Assembly: GCA_016183865.1 (NCBI GenBank)
Contig: JACPDT010000095.1
Span: 1 to 35,335 of the forward strand
DNA length: 35,335 nt
Source of the DNA: Armatimonadota bacterium
GTDB lineage: Bacteria > Vulcanimicrobiota > JACPDT01
Direction of reading: 5' to 3'
The stretch's first letter is position 1. Every line of letters starts with the position of its first letter. The notes under the pieces were generated by a model. The model made no database searches and was not told where the DNA came from. It worked only from the letters and a program-made list of their open reading frames with translations. This document shows positions 23,668-31,795 of this stretch, piece by piece. A program made the translations under genes and the position numbers.

Positions 23668-24759
23668 TTGCCGATGGCGGAAACGGCCAAATTCTCCATG
23701 GATGATTTGCTTAAGGCAACGATTGAACGGGGTGCATCCGACCTCCATATCACTGTGGGCCTCCCTCCCATGCTCAGAATCAATGGGAAAATTCAGCCCA
23801 CGGAGTTTCCTCGTCTGAGTCAGGATGACTCCAAAAGACTTATTTACAGTATACTCAACGACAAGCAAAAAGAGAAATTCGAGAAAACGTGGGAGCTGGA
23901 CTGCTCCCATGGCGTCCGCGGGTTCGGGCGTTTCAGAGTCAACGCATACAGGCAAAGGGGCGTCACCGGGGCCGCATTGCGGGCCATCCCGGGAAGCATC
24001 CCGAGCAGGGAGGAGTTGAATCTTCCCGGCATCCTCGATGATCTGGCAAGGAGGCCGCAGGGTTTGATTCTGGTGACCGGGGCGACGGGGGCAGGCAAGT
24101 CCACCACACTTGCCTGCATGCTGGATGCCGTCAACAACGACAAAGCCTGCCATCTCATGACAATCGAAGATCCCATTGAATATATTCATTACCACAAGAA
24201 GGCGATGGTGAACCAGCGTGAGTTGGGCCAGGATACCCAGTCCTGGGCGAATGCCTTGCGGGCGGTTCTTCGTGAAGACCCGGATGTCATCCTGGTCGGA
24301 GAGATGCGGGATCTGGAAACCATATCAGGCACATTGACCGCCGCCGAGACCGGTCACCTGGTCTTTTCCACTCTCCATACGGCCAATGCTCCACAAACTG
24401 TGGACCGCATCATTGACGTCTTCCCGCCTCATCAGCAGCAGCAGATTCGGGTTCAACTGGCTTCCGTCCTGGAAGGAGTGATTTCACAACAGCTTGTGCT
24501 GCGATCGGATGGTGTCGGCAGGCTCCCCGCCGTGGAGGTTCTCCAGGCGACTCCAGCCATCAGGAATCTGGTTCGGGAAGGGAAGACTCATCAGATTTAT
24601 ACAGCCATACAAACAGGCTCCAAGTACGGAATGCAGACCATGGATCAAGCCTTGTACGAGTTGATGAAACAGAATCAGATTACTTATGAGGAGGCCATGA
24701 ACCGCTCCATGCACCCCGATGATTTGAGACGTCTTGTCGAATCCGGCGAAAAGAGGTAG
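23668..24759 (+). CDS. pilT: Type IV pilus retraction ATPase PilT
   Basis: This 363-residue protein contains FSMDDLLKATIERGASDLHI, RINGKIQP, Walker A GATGAGKSTTLACM, Asp box MTIEDPIEYIHYHKKAMVNQRE, Walker B DPDVILVGEMRDLETI, and the His box TGHLVFSTLHTANAPQTVDR. The order and length match PilT rather than PilB: there is no zinc motif and no long N-terminal domain. It depolymerises pili for twitching and DNA uptake. TTG 23668 is eight bases from TAGGGGG, and ATG 23674 is fourteen away, so TTG is preferred. It lies 12 bases after pilB and 10 before pilC in one operon. Confidence 0.93.
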   Translation: MPMAETAKFSMDDLLKATIERGASDLHITVGLPPMLRINGKIQPTEFPRLSQDDSKRLIYSILNDKQKEKFEKTWELDCSHGVRGFGRFRVNAYRQRGVTGAALRAIPGSIPSREELNLPGILDDLARRPQGLILVTGATGAGKSTTLACMLDAVNNDKACHLMTIEDPIEYIHYHKKAMVNQRELGQDTQSWANALRAVLREDPDVILVGEMRDLETISGTLTAAETGHLVFSTLHTANAPQTVDRIIDVFPPHQQQQIRVQLASVLEGVISQQLVLRSDGVGRLPAVEVLQATPAIRNLVREGKTHQIYTAIQTGSKYGMQTMDQALYELMKQNQITYEEAMNRSMHPDDLRRLVESGEKR

Positions 24760-24769
24760 GGAGACACGG

Positions 24770-25981
24770 ATGCCGACCTTCACTTACGAAGCGCTGGATG
24801 ACGAAGGAAAACTGGTCAAGGGGACTCTCCAGGGAATTGACCAGCGGGCAGTTATCAGTAAGCTGAAGGACAAGCGTTACACGATCACCAATATTCGGGA
24901 GAAACGGGAATTCCAGTTTCGTCCTCAGTTTCTCTCCCGGATCAGCCAGCAGTCGTTGACGATTTTTTCGAGACAGCTCGCAACCATGGTCCACGCCGGT
25001 CTGGCACTGACGCGCTGCATTGATGTGTGCATGAATCAGGGGGATGACCGGAAGCTCGCCGAGGTCCTCAGGCAGGTCAAAGAGGACATTTCCGGGGGCG
25101 TGTCCCTGTCAAACGCCCTGGCGAAGCATGGCAATGTTTTTTCTCCACTGTATGTGAGCCTGATCAAGGCAGGGGAGCTTTCCGGAGAAATGTCGGAGAT
25201 TCTCGAACGCCTGGCTACCTTCCTGGAAAAGGACTTTGCCCTGGCTCAGAAAGTGAAATCAGCCATGGCGTATCCGTTGGTAATTTTCGGAGTTTGCATT
25301 GTCCTGGTTTTCCTGCTCGTGACGTTCATCTTTCCGAATTTTGTGGCTCTCTTCGAGGGACTCAATGTCAAGCTGCCCTTGTCGACAAAGCTCTTGATTC
25401 TCATGACCAACACGGTGCGCAATCCGATTTACCTCATACCCGCTATTTCATTGATCGGCGTTCTGGGATTTCTGCTCGCGCAGTATGTCAAGACACCGGT
25501 GGGGAAGCGCCAGTTTCATGCTCTCTTGCTCAGAGTTCCCATCTTCGGCCCGATTTCAAAAAAGGTGGCAGTGGCGAGGTTTTGCCGCACTTTTGGGACC
25601 CTCTTTGCGAGCGGTGTTCCCATCATGCACGCCCTCGAGATCGTGGGGCAATCCTCGGGAAATGAAGTGATCAATGAGACATCTGAGCTTATGCGTTCCA
25701 GTCTGAGGGGCGGGTCGCATCTTTCCCAACCCATGCAGGAAAGTCGCGTTTTCCCTCCGCTGGTAGTCGGAATGGTGACGGTCGGCGAACAGACAGGCAA
25801 TCTTCATATCATGCTCCACAAGATTTCCGATTTCTACGAAACTGAAGTGGATTACGCTCTCTCGGGGTTGACATCCCTGATCGAACCGATTATGATAGCA
25901 GGAATGGGACTTATCGTGGCTTTTGTGGTTATTTCCGTCTTCATGCCTGTCTATCAGTTGTTGGGAACTTTTAGCGGATAG
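24770..25981 (+). CDS. pilC: Type IV pilus inner-membrane platform protein PilC, copy 1
   Basis: This 403-residue protein has two GspF domains (about 65-190 and 265-390) with three strong membrane segments (LVIFGVCIVLVFLLVTFIFP, IYLIPAISLIGVLGFLLA, and IMIAGMGLIVAFVVISVFMP). Typical motifs are FSRQLATMVHAGLAL, FSPLYVSLIKAGELSG, FCRTFGTLFASGVPIMHALE and VVGMVTVGEQTG. It forms the platform that PilB and PilT turn. ATG 24770 follows GGGAG; the track start at 24734 lies inside pilT. It has a close paralog two genes on. N-terminal identity to copy 2 is high by eye (MPTFTYEALDDEGKLVKG against MPTYVYEARDAEGKLLKG). Confidence 0.92.
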   Translation: MPTFTYEALDDEGKLVKGTLQGIDQRAVISKLKDKRYTITNIREKREFQFRPQFLSRISQQSLTIFSRQLATMVHAGLALTRCIDVCMNQGDDRKLAEVLRQVKEDISGGVSLSNALAKHGNVFSPLYVSLIKAGELSGEMSEILERLATFLEKDFALAQKVKSAMAYPLVIFGVCIVLVFLLVTFIFPNFVALFEGLNVKLPLSTKLLILMTNTVRNPIYLIPAISLIGVLGFLLAQYVKTPVGKRQFHALLLRVPIFGPISKKVAVARFCRTFGTLFASGVPIMHALEIVGQSSGNEVINETSELMRSSLRGGSHLSQPMQESRVFPPLVVGMVTVGEQTGNLHIMLHKISDFYETEVDYALSGLTSLIEPIMIAGMGLIVAFVVISVFMPVYQLLGTFSG

Positions 25982-25993
25982 GGGGTGAGACAT

Positions 25994-26053
25994 ATGTGGT
26001 GGTGGCTACTCGTACTGGCTTTGATCATTGTGGGTAACACGGGAAAAATCTGA
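25994..26053 (+). CDS. 19-residue hydrophobic membrane microORF between the pilC genes
   Basis: Reading from ATG 25994 gives MWWWLLVLALIIVGNTGKI and a TGA stop. GGGGGTGAG (25981-25989) ends four bases before the ATG, a better ribosome site than several of the larger genes have. The peptide is one short transmembrane helix with a Trp-rich start and a Lys near the C-terminus. The GAGGGAGGAG that serves the second pilC overlaps the end of this ORF. It may be a real pilus accessory peptide or a leader whose translation couples the two pilC genes. I recognise no relative. Confidence 0.5.
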   Translation: MWWWLLVLALIIVGNTGKI

Positions 26054-26069
26054 GGGAGGAGACCATTGG

Positions 26070-27296
26070 ATGCCTACCTATGTTTATGAGGCGCGAGACG
26101 CCGAAGGGAAATTGCTCAAGGGCACCATGCAGGCAGACAACCAGCGCATGGTGATCAATAAGCTTCGGGAGCAAAAATGCACCATTACCAACATAACTGA
26201 AAAAACGACGGGGGTCGCCCAAGCTGATCTCATGTCCTGGCTCCGTAAGTTGAAGCGAGTCAATGAGCAATCCCTCGTTGTCTTTTCCAGGCAATTTGCA
26301 ACCATGATCAATGCCGGTCTCGCCATGGTCCGCTGCCTGGACATCCTTGCCGAGCAGGCGGAAGACAAGAAGCTCCAGGAAGTTCTTATCAGCGTTCGCA
26401 GGGATGTGGAGGGCGGCTCTACGTTGTCGGCGGCTCTGGGGAAGTTCCCCGACATCTTCTCAACTCTCTATGTGAGCATGGTCAAGGCCGGCGAGATGGG
26501 AGGCGTTCTGGACGAGGTTCTGGACAGGCTTGCGGGTTTCATGGAAAAGGATTTCGGCCTCAAGAAGAAGGTGAAATCTGCGATGACCTATCCGGCGGTC
26601 ATCCTGTTCATGGCCCTGGGCATCGTCTTCTTCCTGGTTACATATATCCTTCCCACCTTTGTATCGCTCTTTGAAGGGATGCAACTGACGTTGCCCCTCC
26701 CCACCAAGATACTGATAACTTTTACAAAAGGCGCCAGAGACCTCAGAATCGTCGTCCCCGTTTTCATCGTTTTGGGGATCGGCGGATTCAGTCTCAGTCA
26801 GTACGTAAAGTCCCCTGTGGGGAAAAAGCAGTTTGACTTGTTGAAGCTCAGTGTCCCCGTTTTCGGCCTTTTGACGAAAAAAGTGGCTATATCCCGATTT
26901 TGTCGGACCCTCGGAACATTGCTCAGCTCCGGCGTCCCCATCATGCAGGCGCTGGAGATCGTAGGGAGGGCCTCGGGAAACGAAATCGTGGCCCTTACCG
27001 TCACCAAGATCAGGGACAGCATCCGTGAAGGTGAAAGCATCGCTGTCCCCATGGGAGAAAGTCGCTTGTTCCCGCCGATGGTGACCCAGATGGTGGGAGT
27101 GGGTGAGGAAACAGGAAATTTGGATGCCATGCTCGCGAAGATCTCCGATTTTTATGACACCGAAGTCGAGTACCTGCTGGCATCCCTGACGTCGCTGCTC
27201 GAGCCGATCATGATCGTAGCCATGGGTGGAATCGTCGGTTTCATCGTCATCGCGGTATTCCTCCCGCTCTATCAGCTCATCGGTCAACTGGGGTAG
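26070..27296 (+). CDS. pilC: Type IV pilus inner-membrane platform protein PilC, copy 2
   Basis: This 408-residue paralog of the preceding pilC has the same layout: SLVVFSRQFATMINAGLAM, FSTLYVSMVKAGEMGG, membrane segments (AVILFMALGIVFFLVTYILP, LRIVVPVFIVLGIGGFSLS, IMIVAMGGIVGFIVIAVFLP), and FCRTLGTLLSSGVPIMQALE. ATG 26070 is eight bases after GAGGGAGGAG; the track start at 26028 lies in the microORF. Two adjacent PilC copies behind one pilB and one pilT suggest a recent tandem duplication followed by divergence. They may form a mixed platform, or each may serve a different pilus. No strong terminator follows; TGCCCG/CGGGCA forms a small stem at 27303-27320 without a T-run. Confidence 0.92.
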   Translation: MPTYVYEARDAEGKLLKGTMQADNQRMVINKLREQKCTITNITEKTTGVAQADLMSWLRKLKRVNEQSLVVFSRQFATMINAGLAMVRCLDILAEQAEDKKLQEVLISVRRDVEGGSTLSAALGKFPDIFSTLYVSMVKAGEMGGVLDEVLDRLAGFMEKDFGLKKKVKSAMTYPAVILFMALGIVFFLVTYILPTFVSLFEGMQLTLPLPTKILITFTKGARDLRIVVPVFIVLGIGGFSLSQYVKSPVGKKQFDLLKLSVPVFGLLTKKVAISRFCRTLGTLLSSGVPIMQALEIVGRASGNEIVALTVTKIRDSIREGESIAVPMGESRLFPPMVTQMVGVGEETGNLDAMLAKISDFYDTEVEYLLASLTSLLEPIMIVAMGGIVGFIVIAVFLPLYQLIGQLG

Positions 27297-27333
27297 TCGC
27301 CTTGCCCGTTCCAGCGGGCAGAGGCAAGCATTC

Positions 27334-27403
27334 AGCAGTCAGCTTTCAGCGATCAGCCAGGCCTCCTGTGTGAGTCCGGGCCGAAAGCTGTAAGCTGACT
27401 GCT
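27334..27403. repeat. 70-bp inverted-repeat element directly before the sigma-factor start
   Basis: Arms of 17 bases with one mismatch, AGCAGTCAGCTTTCAGC (27334-27350) and GCTGTAAGCTGACTGCT (27387-27403), enclose 36 bases. The right arm ends exactly one base before the TTG where the sigma-factor ORF opens. Similar TCAGC/AGCTGA palindromes occur as dispersed intergenic repeats in many genomes, so this may be a small mobile or REP-like unit that inserted next to the gene. Confidence 0.55.
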
Positions 27404-28192
27404 TTGGGGTTGATCGTTCTGATTCCAAAGAATTTCGAAGCACCATCCGATGCCGACGGCATCCGTGCCAAGTTTGAGGAGTTTTCCCACACGGGGCAGC
27501 CGGCCCTCCGGGAGGAGCTGATCTGTGTTCATCTCTCCCTGGTGGAATCCATTGTTCGCAGATATGCCGTGGACTCTCATCTGAGTGAGGATCTCGTGCA
27601 GGTCGGGTACATCGGCCTGATCAAGGCTGTGGACATGTTCGACCCCTCCAGGGGCGCAAAATTCACGACCTATGCAACTCACTGCATTCAAGGAGAGATA
27701 AGCCATTTCTTTCGGGACAAGAGCGGAGCAATCAGGAAACCGAGATGGCTTCAGAGGCTCTCTTCAGAGCTCAATCGGGCGGTGGAAGCACTGAGCCAGA
27801 GGCTCCTCCGACTGCCGACAGTTTCCGAAATCGCCGCATTTCTGAACATCACGGAAGATGGTGTGCTTGAAATCATGAAGGCAGGCACGGCTCTTTCCAC
27901 CGCTTCCCTTGACAGTACGGACGAAACGGGTGACTTGCGCCCCATCCAGGAGAAAATCAAGAGTCAGCGCTATCTCAGCTTTCAGTTGCCTGTAGAGGAC
28001 AAAGTTGCCCTTCACGCAGCCCTTGAAAGGCTGAGAGAATTGGAGCTTCGTGTCATAGAGCTTTTTTTCTTTTATGATCTTTCCCAGACCGAGATTTCAG
28101 AAAATACGGGAATTTCCAGAAAGAAAGTCTCCAGGTTGCTGGAGGGCGGTCTTTCCAAGCTCAAAGAGATTCTTACCAAAGAGCTTTGGTGA
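27404..28192 (+). CDS. Alternative RNA polymerase sigma factor (SigB/SigF/FliA group)
   Basis: This ~262-residue sigma-70 protein has regions 2, 3 and 4 but no region 1. Region 2 is HLSLVESIVRRYAV, EDLVQVGYIGLIKAVDMFD and AKFTTYATHCIQGEISHFFRD; region 3 is RLPTVSEIAAFLNI; region 4 is LRELELRVIELFFFYDLSQTEIS followed by SRKKVSRLLEGGLSKL. The GEIxxFxRD stretch marks the SigB/SigF/SigG-like group, which controls stress, sporulation or motility in different bacteria; no anti-sigma factor gene is adjacent. The start is uncertain: TTG 27404 or 27410 without a clear ribosome site, immediately after an inverted repeat. The stop is one base from the convergent glycosyltransferase stop. Confidence 0.85.
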   Translation: MGLIVLIPKNFEAPSDADGIRAKFEEFSHTGQPALREELICVHLSLVESIVRRYAVDSHLSEDLVQVGYIGLIKAVDMFDPSRGAKFTTYATHCIQGEISHFFRDKSGAIRKPRWLQRLSSELNRAVEALSQRLLRLPTVSEIAAFLNITEDGVLEIMKAGTALSTASLDSTDETGDLRPIQEKIKSQRYLSFQLPVEDKVALHAALERLRELELRVIELFFFYDLSQTEISENTGISRKKVSRLLEGGLSKLKEILTKELW

Positions 28193-28193
28193 G

Positions 28194-28952
28194 TCATTTG
28201 GAAAAGAGCGAGCAACGGACGATGTGGAAGCGGTGGAGAAGATATCGCGTGAGCCACCAGAGCGTAGAAATGCCGTAAACAACGCTTGTGCGGAAGCCGA
28301 CCGAGGAAGCTTCCTTGAAGTAGCGCGATCGGGCGGGAACCTCCTTCACAGGGAGACCGAAGGCGACGGCTTGAAAGATCACCTGGCTGTCAAAGACAAA
28401 ATCATTGGAGTTCCTGAGGAACGGCACTGTTTCGAGGAATTTTCGACTATAGGCTCTGTATCCTGTGTGATACTCGGACAGGTGCAGGCCGAGGGTCACG
28501 TTTTCCACTCCGGAAAGAATCCGATTCGCGATTCGCTTGTATAGAGGCATCCCTCCTTCTTTGGCTGCGCCGGGGATGAGGAACCGTGAGCCCAGGGTCA
28601 GGTCGGCCTCGCCTTCCAGGACCGGCCGCACCAGCTCAGGGATCAATTGAGGATCGTATTGCCCGTCAGGATGCAACATGACCACCACATCCGCCAGGTC
28701 TCTCAGCGCCTCCATGTAGCACGTTTTCTGATTCCCACCGTAACCCACATTATGAGGATGCCGGATTGCCTTTATGGACAGCTCTCTTGCAAGGGCAAAG
28801 GTTTCATCAGGGCTCCCGTCATCCACGAGAATCACGGAGTGAACCAGCTCATTCGGGACAAGCAGATAGGTCTCCCGCAGGGTTTTGGCCGCCCGGTAGG
28901 CCGGCATCACCACGATGATTTTCTTGCCCGGTGCGGTCACTGCTTCCTCCAC
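28194..28952 (-). CDS. Glycosyltransferase family 2 (dolichol-phosphate-mannose-synthase-like)
   Basis: From GTG 28952 (AGAGGGGGG upstream) this is a 252-residue GT2 enzyme. It has IIVVMPAYRAAKTL at the nucleotide-binding start, ILVDDGSPDET, RHPHNVGYGGNQKTCYMEAL, and the metal-binding MLHPDGQYDPQLIPELV. TLGSRFL and the acceptor-side YHTGYRAYSRKFLE follow. It resembles enzymes that move a sugar onto polyprenyl phosphate or a cell-surface glycan; no C-terminal membrane helices are seen. The track start at 29057 reaches into the upstream gene and is too early. It begins 16 bases after the membrane protein's stop, so the two are co-transcribed. Its 3' end meets the sigma-factor gene tail to tail with one base between. 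Confidence 0.88.
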   Translation of the reverse strand: MEEAVTAPGKKIIVVMPAYRAAKTLRETYLLVPNELVHSVILVDDGSPDETFALARELSIKAIRHPHNVGYGGNQKTCYMEALRDLADVVVMLHPDGQYDPQLIPELVRPVLEGEADLTLGSRFLIPGAAKEGGMPLYKRIANRILSGVENVTLGLHLSEYHTGYRAYSRKFLETVPFLRNSNDFVFDSQVIFQAVAFGLPVKEVPARSRYFKEASSVGFRTSVVYGISTLWWLTRYLLHRFHIVRCSLFSK

Positions 28953-28968
28953 ATGATCCCCCCTCTTG

Positions 28969-31347
28969 TCACAGTTTTCGTATGATGAACAGAAGTCCTC
29001 CCAGATAGACCAGGGAAGCGATGCCCAGAACGGAGGAGAACCCCAGAAAAGATGCAAGGAAAACGGACAGCACAGACCCTGTCACACTCAGGCACGCATT
29101 GACGCCCCAAGCCCAGGGGATCAGGCGCTGATCCCCTGCCAGAACGGAGATCCCGAGGGGGAAGGGCATTCCCAGAAGGAACCCCAGGGGCGCGACGGCC
29201 AGAAAGGCAACCAGAGTCCTCGCAGGCCCTGTCCAGGAAAACAACGAGTCCTGAAGGCCGCCCGACAGGTATCCATGAAAGATGCACAAAAGGGCTATGA
29301 TGGGGAGGATCATTCGGAGGAAGCGGCCCGGTCTCTCTCCCGGCAGGGCGTTGGTGGCGAGACACCCCAATCCCGAAAAAAGGAGAAGGGAAAAGAGAAC
29401 GATCACGGTCGCGTAAAGAGGATGGCCCAGAAAGAGGATCCATTTCTCCAGGAGAGCCACCTCACAGAGCATGAAACCCGTTCCCAGGCATCCAAAATAG
29501 ACGAGCCCGGCTACTGTCACGGAATTCACGACCGGCTTCCCCCGGAGAAGGGTGAGGGGGAGAATCAGGAAAAGGCCGCAAAAGAGTCCGGAGAAGAGAC
29601 AAAGAACAAGAAAAATAGTGACAAAGGGCGGCGCACTTTCACCTTTCAATATCTGACCCAGGTAGTAAGAGAAGTTTTCCCAGCGGAAGGTCTTGTAAAA
29701 AAATGGGCGATCGTCCGTCGCAGAAGAGAGATCGAAAGGGGAAGCGCGGACAAGGGCAATCCTGGTATCTTTCTTTAGAGCACGAGCGTACAGGGAGTCC
29801 TCCTGCCCCGGCCGATAGAGCAGGCGGAACTGCTTCTCTGCGATTTTGTGGAGAAGAAGTCCGATCTCCTTTGGTGAGAAGGGTTTTTTTCTGAAAAGGA
29901 ATACGGAAAGCATTCCGCTTTGCGCCACCAGGCAGCAGGACCGGGTGTCGTCCATTCCCCGACCGGCCATCGCTTCGTTGAATGTGCCGCACAGTTTGAT
30001 TCCCTGAAAGCGGTTGTCTTTTTCCCAGCGGTTGATCGCCAGGATTCCGTTGTCGGAGAGATGATTCAGGTACTCCTCAAAGGCTTCCACCGTATAGAGA
30101 TAGTTTTCTGAGAGGGTATAGGCGCCGCCGGCGCCGGCGGTCCAACTGTCCACCAGAGGTATGTGCACAAGATCGAACCTCTCCCCTGAGCGGTTGAGGT
30201 AATGGCGGCCTTCTCCGCATATCGCCTCCACCCGAGGTTTCCGATAGAGATCCCCGGAAAAGTGGCGGAATCTTTCTTTGACCAGGTTCATGACGACCGG
30301 ATTCAACTCCACCGCCTTGACGGACCTGCTTCCGTTTCTCAATGCCGCCTGAACGTCCATGCCTCCCCCTGCGCCTATGACGATCGTTTTCGGCTCATGG
30401 AGCAGAGTGTACGGGAGACTTGCGGGCAAATAGTCCAGGAAATCCAGATTCGGGCCGGAGGGGGATTCCTCGACAATCGCCGTGAAAGCATCCCCATCCA
30501 GAGTAATCCCAATCTGGGGCGGAATCTTTCCGGAAAAGGTCGGGCTAAGCCCCCAGGACGTGGAAGGGAGTGGAGCGAAAACATCCACTCTGGCAAGGGA
30601 AGACCATAGGCTCAGCAAAATGTCCGCTCTGGGTGTCGCCTGATTCATATAGTAGTAAAGAGCTTTGGTGGAGGGAATTCGTATCTGTCGCTGTGCTTGT
30701 GAAGCGCCGTACGCCCCGCTCCAGCTCCCTACAAGGAGGCCGGCGCAGCCGATGCAGGCTTTCTTTATCAAGGAGGGGCCCGGGAAAGCGAGCGCAGCAA
30801 GGAGCCCCAATGCGCTGCTCGCGAGCAGCGTGCCTGCTGCACCGCAATAGGAGAGGGCCCATGGCGCCAGAATACAGCCCGCCGCCGTTCCCACCAGATC
30901 CCAGGAATACAGTTTGCTGAAGGAAAACTCCTGGCAGGAAAGGGCTGCCGACAATGTGACTCCTCCGAGAAAGAACGGCGCCAGAATGGATAGATAGAAC
31001 CATGCCGTGTGCAAAAAGTCGGTCATGCTTCTTAATGCGAACTGGTCTGCCGTGAAGGAGCAAATCTGTTGTGCGCAGAGGGGGATGGAAAGGGCGAATG
31101 CGCCGGCATACCATGAAAGATAGGCGCCCCTGTTCCAGGTCGGAAAGGCATACAGGAAAGCTCCTCCTGCACCCAGACCCAGCATGGCGATGCCCACACT
31201 CATAAAGGCGAAATGATACCAGAGAGAAATCGAAAAAATCCTGGTAAGGGCGATCTCAAGGGCGAGTATTCCGGATGCCACCAGAAACACTCCCACAAGG
31301 AGGCCGAAAGGCGCCCGATCGGAGCTGTTTTTTCCTGTACCGTCCAT
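28969..31347 (-). CDS. Large membrane protein with embedded spermidine-synthase-like domain
   Basis: This 792-residue protein has about six N-terminal membrane helices (SGILALEIALTRIFSI is the family opening), a Rossmann methyltransferase/SpeE-like domain near residues 300-460, and about six more helices (LGFLLGMPFPLGISVLAG and ACLSVTGSVLSVFLASFLGF near the end). The SpeE-like part shows IVIGAGGGMDVQAALRNG, KAVELNPVVMNLV and ICGEGRHYLN. The usual VVDSTDPxGP becomes HIPLVDSWTAGAGGAY, so polyamine synthesis is doubtful. Family members are often called spermidine synthase-like or MFS-fused; the real substrate is not known to me. Pairing with a GT2 gene suggests envelope lipid or glycan modification, which is inference only. 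No strong ribosome site precedes ATG 31347. Confidence 0.8.
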   Translation of the reverse strand: MDGTGKNSSDRAPFGLLVGVFLVASGILALEIALTRIFSISLWYHFAFMSVGIAMLGLGAGGAFLYAFPTWNRGAYLSWYAGAFALSIPLCAQQICSFTADQFALRSMTDFLHTAWFYLSILAPFFLGGVTLSAALSCQEFSFSKLYSWDLVGTAAGCILAPWALSYCGAAGTLLASSALGLLAALAFPGPSLIKKACIGCAGLLVGSWSGAYGASQAQRQIRIPSTKALYYYMNQATPRADILLSLWSSLARVDVFAPLPSTSWGLSPTFSGKIPPQIGITLDGDAFTAIVEESPSGPNLDFLDYLPASLPYTLLHEPKTIVIGAGGGMDVQAALRNGSRSVKAVELNPVVMNLVKERFRHFSGDLYRKPRVEAICGEGRHYLNRSGERFDLVHIPLVDSWTAGAGGAYTLSENYLYTVEAFEEYLNHLSDNGILAINRWEKDNRFQGIKLCGTFNEAMAGRGMDDTRSCCLVAQSGMLSVFLFRKKPFSPKEIGLLLHKIAEKQFRLLYRPGQEDSLYARALKKDTRIALVRASPFDLSSATDDRPFFYKTFRWENFSYYLGQILKGESAPPFVTIFLVLCLFSGLFCGLFLILPLTLLRGKPVVNSVTVAGLVYFGCLGTGFMLCEVALLEKWILFLGHPLYATVIVLFSLLLFSGLGCLATNALPGERPGRFLRMILPIIALLCIFHGYLSGGLQDSLFSWTGPARTLVAFLAVAPLGFLLGMPFPLGISVLAGDQRLIPWAWGVNACLSVTGSVLSVFLASFLGFSSVLGIASLVYLGGLLFIIRKL

Positions 31348-31429
31348 CCAATGCGGATCTTAGCCATCCTGCCTGAAAGTCCTGCAGAAGGAGTCCCCGC
31401 CATGTTGGCCAATAGTACTCACATAAGAG

Positions 31430-31795
31430 GTGAGCATCTTGCCGGACAAAGAACTTGACCCATCGAAACCGGATCGGAGAATACAGCCCAGAGTGAAAGC
31501 CGCGCCCAGGGTCAGATATCGCCTGGGGGGAACCGACACCTGGCAGGAGGCTGAGATTCGGGACTTGAGCGTGGAAGGAGTCCGCATGTGGGCGCCCACA
31601 GCCCTTCGCGACAACGTTCGGATCACCATCCAGATCGAGATGCTGCATATCGCCCCTCCTTTTGTTTTTTCCGGAACGGTTATCTGGGGAAAGGAGGAAG
31701 GGGGAGGGCGAACCTATGGGGTAAGATTCACCGAGCCTCCGCCCTTTGACCTGAATGTGCTGAAAAGCTATTTGGCGCCATACCTCACGAAATAG
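31430..31795 (+). CDS. PilZ-domain cyclic-di-GMP-binding protein
   Basis: This ~120-residue single-domain protein has the PilZ motifs RRIQPR (the RxxxR element, residues ~16-21) and RDLSVEGVRM (D/NxSxxG). The beta barrel continues through VFSGTVIWGKEEGG and YGVRFTEPP. PilZ domains bind c-di-GMP and pass the signal to a partner; pilus genes and an HD-GYP phosphodiesterase are in the same window. ORF start GTG 31430 overlaps the ribosome site AAGAGGTGAG, so TTG 31439, five bases after it, is the more likely start. The stop TAG overlaps by one base with the GTG start of the metal exporter (TAGTG), which implies coupled translation. Confidence 0.85.
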   Translation: MSILPDKELDPSKPDRRIQPRVKAAPRVRYRLGGTDTWQEAEIRDLSVEGVRMWAPTALRDNVRITIQIEMLHIAPPFVFSGTVIWGKEEGGGRTYGVRFTEPPPFDLNVLKSYLAPYLTK

